Positions 58,871-64,000 of a DNA stretch of 64,000 nucleotides are shown here, in pieces; the stretch's first letter is position 1; each line of letters begins with the position of its first letter. Location of the stretch: contig CM071574.1 of the NCBI GenBank assembly GCA_036426205.1, forward strand, positions 12,728,373 through 12,792,372, in the 5' to 3' direction. Made by a program: the position numbers and the translations under genes. The notes under the pieces were generated by a model, which saw nothing but the letters and a program-made list of their open reading frames with translations, made no database searches and was not told the DNA's origin. Source of the stretch: Ascaphus truei (Eukaryota > Chordata > Amphibia > Anura > Ascaphidae).

Positions 58871-58917
<47 letters not shown>
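58871..58917. repeat. (TA)n microsatellite
   Basis: More than 20 TA units at the inner edge of the right arm of the inverted repeat. The left arm has only a short ATATATAT at the mirrored place. Confidence 0.9.
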
Positions 58918-58918
<1 letters not shown>

Positions 58919-59308
58919 CCCCAGGCTCTCCGTGGCAGAGGCTCGGGCTCTGCGAGCCAACAGCTTATACAGCATTAGTAGTCTTCCTGTATTCTAGGGG
59001 AAACAGGGCTACATTTTTAATATGCTGATGTTAAACAATTTCTGCTTTTTGTCTTCTGTTTAAGTTTTATGGAAAAGATCATTTTATGTTGTGAGGTTTA
59101 TACATTTTTGTATGCTGTTTTTATAACTTTAGTACTAGCAAGCCTACAAATATAGTATACAGTATGTGTTAGATATAGCTTTATTACATAATATCATTAT
59201 GTAGATATACATTGAGGACATATATTTAAGTGGTGAGAAATGTGTAATGACACAAAGTAGGAGAGTGTGTGTGTGGGTGTTGTGTGGGTTGTGTGGGTTG
59301 TGGTGTGT

Positions 59309-59397
<89 letters not shown>

Positions 59398-59713
59398 AGA
59401 TTCTGGTCCAGTCAGGGTTGTCCTGGCAACCTTATAATGTTGTCCCTTGAAAGGTGAGGATGCTGAGGGGTCAGTTGAAAAGTTCCTTGGAAACAGGACT
59501 TACACAGAGAGGCATTTATACATTTACATAAATGTGCCCTGCTTGTTATCTTATGAATTTGATAGCTTTTTGGTACTGTGGAGGGGGACCCTACATCTAC
59601 TGTGTTTACATACTGTAGATCTGCTAATTAAAAAAGGGTGGGATGGTTGAGCTGAAACAAAGAGGAGGTGCCGCATAGCCAACAATTTACAATTAGACAT
59701 ACACAATCTTAGC
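58911..59713. repeat. Large inverted repeat, right arm
   Basis: Begins ATATCGCCCCAGGCTC and ends ACACAATCTTAGC. It carries the LTR end ...AACAGGGCTACA at about 59010 in + orientation and a long (GT)n tract. The block GTGGAGGGGGACCCTACATC mirrors the left arm. Open frames over the (GT)n are repeat translations, not genes. Confidence 0.88.
59312..59394. repeat. (GT)n microsatellite
   Basis: About 40 GT units, longer than its (CA)n mirror at 57503-57561. It is preceded by irregular TGTGTGGGTTG units. Confidence 0.95.
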
Positions 59714-59904
59714 ATGTCCATTAATGAGCATAACTGTTGAAGGGACAATGTATTGTGCTGCTTGCAGACACAGGGGGTTACACACATCCTAAAATATATC
59801 TGAGTTGTTTAGAAGCGATTTTGCACTTTTCGGAGCTACTAGATTACAGCGAGTTTGCAAAAAATTAGATTTTTGTCATCCCAACCAGATTTGCACTCCA
59901 AGAA

Positions 59905-59966
59905 TGTATGTATGTCTTTATTAATATAGCGCCATTAATGTAGATAGCGCTTCACAGCGGAATGAA
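59905..59966 (-). mobile_element. LINE 3' tail fragment
   Basis: ATGTATGTATGTCTTTATTAATATAGCGCCATTAATGTAGATAGCGCTTCACAGC is the minus-oriented tail of the LINE family seen at 33950-34560. Only the last 60 or so bases are present. Confidence 0.75.
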
Positions 59967-60069
59967 TTTTTTTTTTTATACAGCTACCAGTAGGAAGATT
60001 CTCATTGGATTCTGCTTGGTAATCTGTTTGCAGAAGGACAAGACTAGAAATTAGCGAAGTTTCACCGGA

Positions 60070-60260
60070 ATTCAAATCCACAGCAGGTTGACAGTTCATC
60101 AGTATTAAAAAGGCAGATTCAGATTTTTTTCGATCAATAAAAATCCGTACAACGAATTCTTATACATTCACCAATTTTCGCGTGCATTTTTCTGGTTTTA
60201 CTAGCGTCTCTCAAGTTGTATATATATTCCCTCAAACCTCCTTCTAAACAACATAGGGAG
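60070..60260. repeat. Unclassified repeat related to 20720-21080
   Basis: CAGATTCAGATTTTTTTCG, AAAAATCCGTACAACG and then TTGTATATATATTCCCTCAAACCTCC with ACATAGGGAGAG. The ordered blocks match 20720-21080. Confidence 0.45.
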
Positions 60261-60689
60261 AGACCTAAAAGGAGAACACCTGAGACATATACTAATGACT
60301 TACATTCCACACGTCCTGAAAGAATTTCCATAAGAACTATAAAAAACAGAAAAAATACTGTGCGCTACTATCTAACTAACTATCCTAGGATTTATATTAT
60401 ATGGATATACACAGTGCAGTGACTAAACCATAAAAATATGTGATAAAGGATTAAACCACAGCTCCCACAGTGAGATATATAAAAAAAAAAAAAAATCATA
60501 TCACATAACCGTGTTATTGATACGGGCGTCTGCTGCTATAATCACAGGGGGTGGCTCAGCACCCCACACACACTAAGAAAATGGAAACAAAAGAAAACAG
60601 CACACAACGCCAAATGGTGAAGCAAGTTCAACAATATAATTTAAATTAAAGGGGTAATATATCTGCGTACATAATAGAGGTTGGTAAAG

Positions 60690-62023
60690 TGCATTTAGTG
60701 TGTTTCACACTGATTACCACTCGGCAGCTGCTGTCAGGAGAGTCAGGTGCTTGCTTCTCTCAGCTAGTGCCACTCCGTTGGTTCTGGGGCAGGGCGTCAG
60801 TCTTTCACTCCCAAGGGGGTTTCCCTTCAAGCAGCCAGGCTCAGCTGCAGGTATTGGTGCTCAGTGAGACCACTCCGGCTTCCAAGCAGTCTGGAGCAGC
60901 TCCTGTGACTCAGCAGGTAGATCCTCTGCACGGAGGTTAGACCGCAGCTTGCAGGGGCACACTCGGCGTGCCACGATGCCGCTCCGTCGCGGGACGCTGT
61001 GTGATGACGTCACTGTCTCCACAGCAGTGATGGAATCGGCAGGGAGGTGATACAGTCTCACAAAGTCTCTCATAAAGGCCCAAAACAGCACACAGGATTG
61101 ATAATAGCAGGGCAAAGCCAATGAATAGGCAATAACAATTAAAAGCAGATATAAGGCAATAGAAATATAACATCCAACGCGTTTCGTAGAATTAACTACT
61201 TCTTCAGGGTTTAATTAGGCCATTACCCAGAGGTCTTAAATACCTCACAAAGATACCTTATTGGTTGACCAATTAAGAATAAACCAATCATCTAAAATAG
61301 GTAATGGTCAGTGTGATAGGGAAGATGTGTAATTTACTTTTAAAACAACAACTTTATTAACAAAAGAAAAAAATATACATATTAAATTAAACCTTACATA
61401 TAGACAAAACCTAGCCTAAATAATTAAAAACATGCTGGAATAAAAGAAACACAATATTAGTTGACTTAAAATAGACACCATCATTAAATATATATAAAGA
61501 TGTAACTAGAAATAAAGAATAGAACAATGCAAGGAAAACAAAGATACAAATATCAATAGTACATCCCCTAGGTTCAAAGGGGCGGAGGGCTAAAGATTTA
61601 ATAAAGTGCCCAAATGTCTACATCCTCATCTAACCCCTTAGGGGACATAGTATCTAACCTGTGTATCCAATATGTCTCTTTGGAAGATAGTGTTTTGACT
61701 CTGTCCCCACCTCTTCTATTTACAGGAATAAACTGAATCCCCTTAAAAGTGAGACTTGACGGATCTTTATTATGGTGTACCAAAAAGTGTCTGGATACAC
61801 TATGTTTTTCGAAACCATTTTTAATATTTCTGACGTGTTCCTGGATACGGACCTTAAGGCTGCGTTTGGTTCTGCACGTATGATACCCACACGCAACATT
61901 CCAATAGTATACAATGTGTGTGGGATTGTACATAATAATAAAGTCCATAAAATTAAAAAACTTCTTAGTATTGTGAATTAAAACTTGGTTGTGCAGGATG
62001 TTGGTATTTGCACGATCGGGCAC
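60690..62023 (-). mobile_element. Penelope-like element, 3' part with GIY-YIG relict
   Basis: On the minus strand a 141-codon frame (61598-62023) holds the GIY-YIG endonuclease end of Penelope-like retroelements. Visible landmarks are VYYWNVACG, CRTKRSLKVRIQEHVRNI, HSVSRHFLVHH, RRGGDR and KETYWIHRLDTMSPKGL. The YIG part is mutated (YHTC), and the upstream RT is not readable in one frame, so it is inactive. Downstream on the minus strand comes AT-rich 3' sequence and TTCTACGAAACGCGTTGG (61172-61189), the terminal signature also found at 3205, 41140 and 41740. The GC-richer stretch at 60690-61060 may be the true end or a separate repeat. Confidence 0.72.
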
Positions 62024-63499
62024 TTACCACAGATTAGTTTTGCCCTTTGGTTAGGCCCTAGCAATTCTTTGCGATGTGGTATTGTTATTACTTATAAAAA
62101 CATCACTAGGTGCTAACAAGTCTTTGATATTTTTGGACTCTGACCTATAAATAAAACCGTGGTTTGGTGTTTAAATGTGTGATCCCAAAATAGGATTCAT
62201 TGAACACAATATACCCCAGGTTTATTAAAAACCTTTCAAGGTTCCCCTATGCAAAGATTAAAATCTGTAATGAAGGCCCCGTTTAAGCGTGTCATTTTAT
62301 ATTTTGGACCCTTCTTGGTTTTAGTCTTTGGATCTATTTTTGAATGTAGCATCGCTTACGATCCATATTACGTACCTTATGATCTCCTTCTAAAGTTGTT
62401 TAGGATACCCCCTCTCTAAATCTCAAAAATGTTATTAGGCGGTTGTGAAAACCCAAACTACTGCCGGTACGTGAGTATAACAAATTGCCCTTGGTATATT
62501 TTTTAATCCATTATTATTGTGATTACTATTCGCATAAGCAAGGTACTAGTATAAACCTCCTTCTACAGAAGGTCTCATCTCCACAGTACCATCCAGTTTG
62601 GAAAGAAGTTCTTAAGTCCAAAAATCTATCGGGTGGCATCACCTTGTTGTGAACTAAAGATTGTAGTCATTCCTGTCAGGTTAGTCAAATGCACGGGCCG
62701 AACGCAATCACATCCCACACACACAGGATGTCGTATATGTAGCGTCTCCACACAACGACATTCCTGTGGTTTATGGTTGCAGGCATGATGAACTGAGAAC
62801 CCCAACTTCCCACATACAGGTTTGCGAAGGCGGGGGCAAACATATACCATTGCAGTTACTTTCCGCAAAATATGATCCCCTTCCGTTTTCGTACGGTATG
62901 CCGTGGCGGCGGTCGATCCCTTTGGTCTCGGTCTCACTCCCCTTACCGTCTATTTTTTTCTTCCAAAATAAACGAGAACGAATCACGATCTACTTTCTTA
63001 TTGAGACTTGTTCCATCGATCTTGGAGGCTGCTCTTAGTCCCCCCTTATACGAAAAACTCCTAAAAAAGCGTGTTTCCCTCTTGTGTGTGTCAGTTTTAC
63101 TACAGATAAAACAACAACATAGGTTAGGCCACCGGTATTTGTACATCTGCTTTCAGTTCTGCGCATTGCTTGTGTTTTCTTAATTGAAAAGTTTATGCTT
63201 CGGCTGTTCTTGCTTAGCATAAAAATTTAACAATCATAATGCCCTTTTAACGTGGCACGTATGTAATGTAAAAATATATTATATAGAAGACCGACTGCGT
63301 TTGCCCCCCCGCGAGTTTCCAAAAAATCAAATACACCCAATAAAAAAAGGAATCAAGTCGGCTAATGTGAGCGTCATTCTATTGCCTATATTCCTTTCGC
63401 TTCGGTCTAGTGAGAAATTTTTGGGGATCTATATCTCAAAAAAACAAAAAAAAAAAAAAAAAAATTAACTTTCTGCAGGTAGAAAGTGGAGAGAAAAAG
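62024..63499 (-). other. Decayed sequence between inverted Penelope copies
   Basis: Contains short minus-strand pieces that could be fragments of the Penelope RT or N-terminal region (for example a Lys/Phe-rich stretch near 62950-63140), but no conserved RT motif could be placed. There are many short homopolymers and broken frames. Poly(A) of about 20 at 63446-63465. Confidence 0.3.
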
Positions 63500-64000
63500 G
63501 AAATATTGATGACTTTATTTTATGTACACAACACACATTGTATACTTATTGGAATGTGCGTGTGGGGTATCAATACGTAGGGCAGAACCAAACGCAGCCT
63601 TAAGGTCCGTATCCAGGAACCGTCAGAAATATTAAAAATGGTTTCGAAAAAAAATGTGTATCCAGACACTTTTTGGTAAACCAAATAAAGATCCGTCAAG
63701 TCTCACTTTAAGGGGATTCAGTTTATTCCTGTAAATAGAAGAGGTGGGACAGAGTCAAAACACAATCTTCAAAGAGACATATTGGATACACAGGTTAGAT
63801 ACTATGTCCCCTAAGGGGTTAGATGAGGATGTAGACATTGGGCACTTATTAAATCTTTAGCCCTCCGCCCCTTTGAACCTAGGGGATGTACTATTGATAT
63901 TTGTATCTTTGTTTTCCTTGCATTGTTCTATTCTTTATTCTAGTTACATCTTTATATATATTTAATGATGGTGTCTATTTTAGTCAACTAATATTGGTTT
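63500..64000 (+). mobile_element. Inverted partner of the Penelope GIY-YIG region
   Basis: This is the reverse complement of about 61440-61960. GGTTAGATACTATGTCCCC, CCTCCGCCCCTTTGAACCTA and CTATTGATATTTGTATCTTT all have exact mirrors. The two copies differ largely by single-base gains or losses in short homopolymer runs, which break the GIY-YIG frame in this copy. It runs off the right edge of the window. Confidence 0.8.

Noticed and set aside
59247..59457. Cys/Val-repeat frames
   Set aside because: Translations of the (GT)n microsatellite.
24900..64000. Exons of GTDC1 or ZEB2 downstream of ARHGAP15
   Set aside because: Expected from synteny, but no segment on either strand showed recognisable coding for them.
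1..64000. CRISPR array, tRNA, rRNA or bacterial operon
   Set aside because: No spaced short repeats, cloverleaf or Shine-Dalgarno-led gene clusters; the window is vertebrate non-coding DNA.

Overview
The window looks like non-coding DNA from a large, repeat-rich, AT-rich vertebrate genome. An amphibian, most likely a frog, is my inference from the types of interspersed repeats; the species cannot be named from sequence alone. Only one host protein-coding segment is clearly recognisable: a terminal coding exon on the + strand at 23654-23825. It encodes 56 residues that match the C-terminal end of a RhoGAP domain of the ARHGAP15 type. Bases 1-23653 are therefore read as the last intron of that gene. 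Bases after about 24.9 kb are read as intergenic sequence downstream of it. In other vertebrates that side leads to GTDC1 and ZEB2 (established synteny); no exon of either was seen here.

Most other structure is transposable elements. (1) A superfamily of LTR elements with ends TGTAGCC...(G/C)TTACA or CTACA occurs as one two-LTR element (43356-48596, 4-bp target duplication CTAC) and as at least five solo LTRs. The two-LTR element carries one decayed gag-like reading frame and no visible polymerase. All copies share an 11-base PBS-like motif inside the LTR. (2) A different solo LTR lies at 12359-13137 (duplication ATTAA). (3) hAT-type elements with 8-bp duplications occur at 88-249, 10863-12018, 13678-14038, 25037-25271, 25894-26046 and 53433-53710, with decayed relatives elsewhere. 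(4) LINE 3' ends encode a relict RT C-terminus. (5) A degenerate Penelope-like GIY-YIG element sits at the right end, with an inverted partner. (6) Palindromic MITEs and a large inverted duplication (57108-59713) are also present.

Region by region: 1-23.6 kb is intron with scattered MITEs, LTRs, a telomere-like tract and a few candidate conserved non-coding stretches. 23.6-24.9 kb holds the exon and the probable 3' UTR. 25-43 kb is repeat-broken intergenic DNA with candidate regulatory stretches. 43.3-48.6 kb is the LTR retroelement. 48.6-57 kb holds decayed hATs, a LINE fragment, two more solo LTRs and a candidate enhancer-like block near 50.6 kb. 57-60 kb is the large inverted repeat with microsatellites, and 60.6-64 kb is Penelope-related.

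No rRNA or tRNA gene, CRISPR array or prokaryotic feature was seen. Most open frames in the window are short and are chance frames, usually inside repeats.
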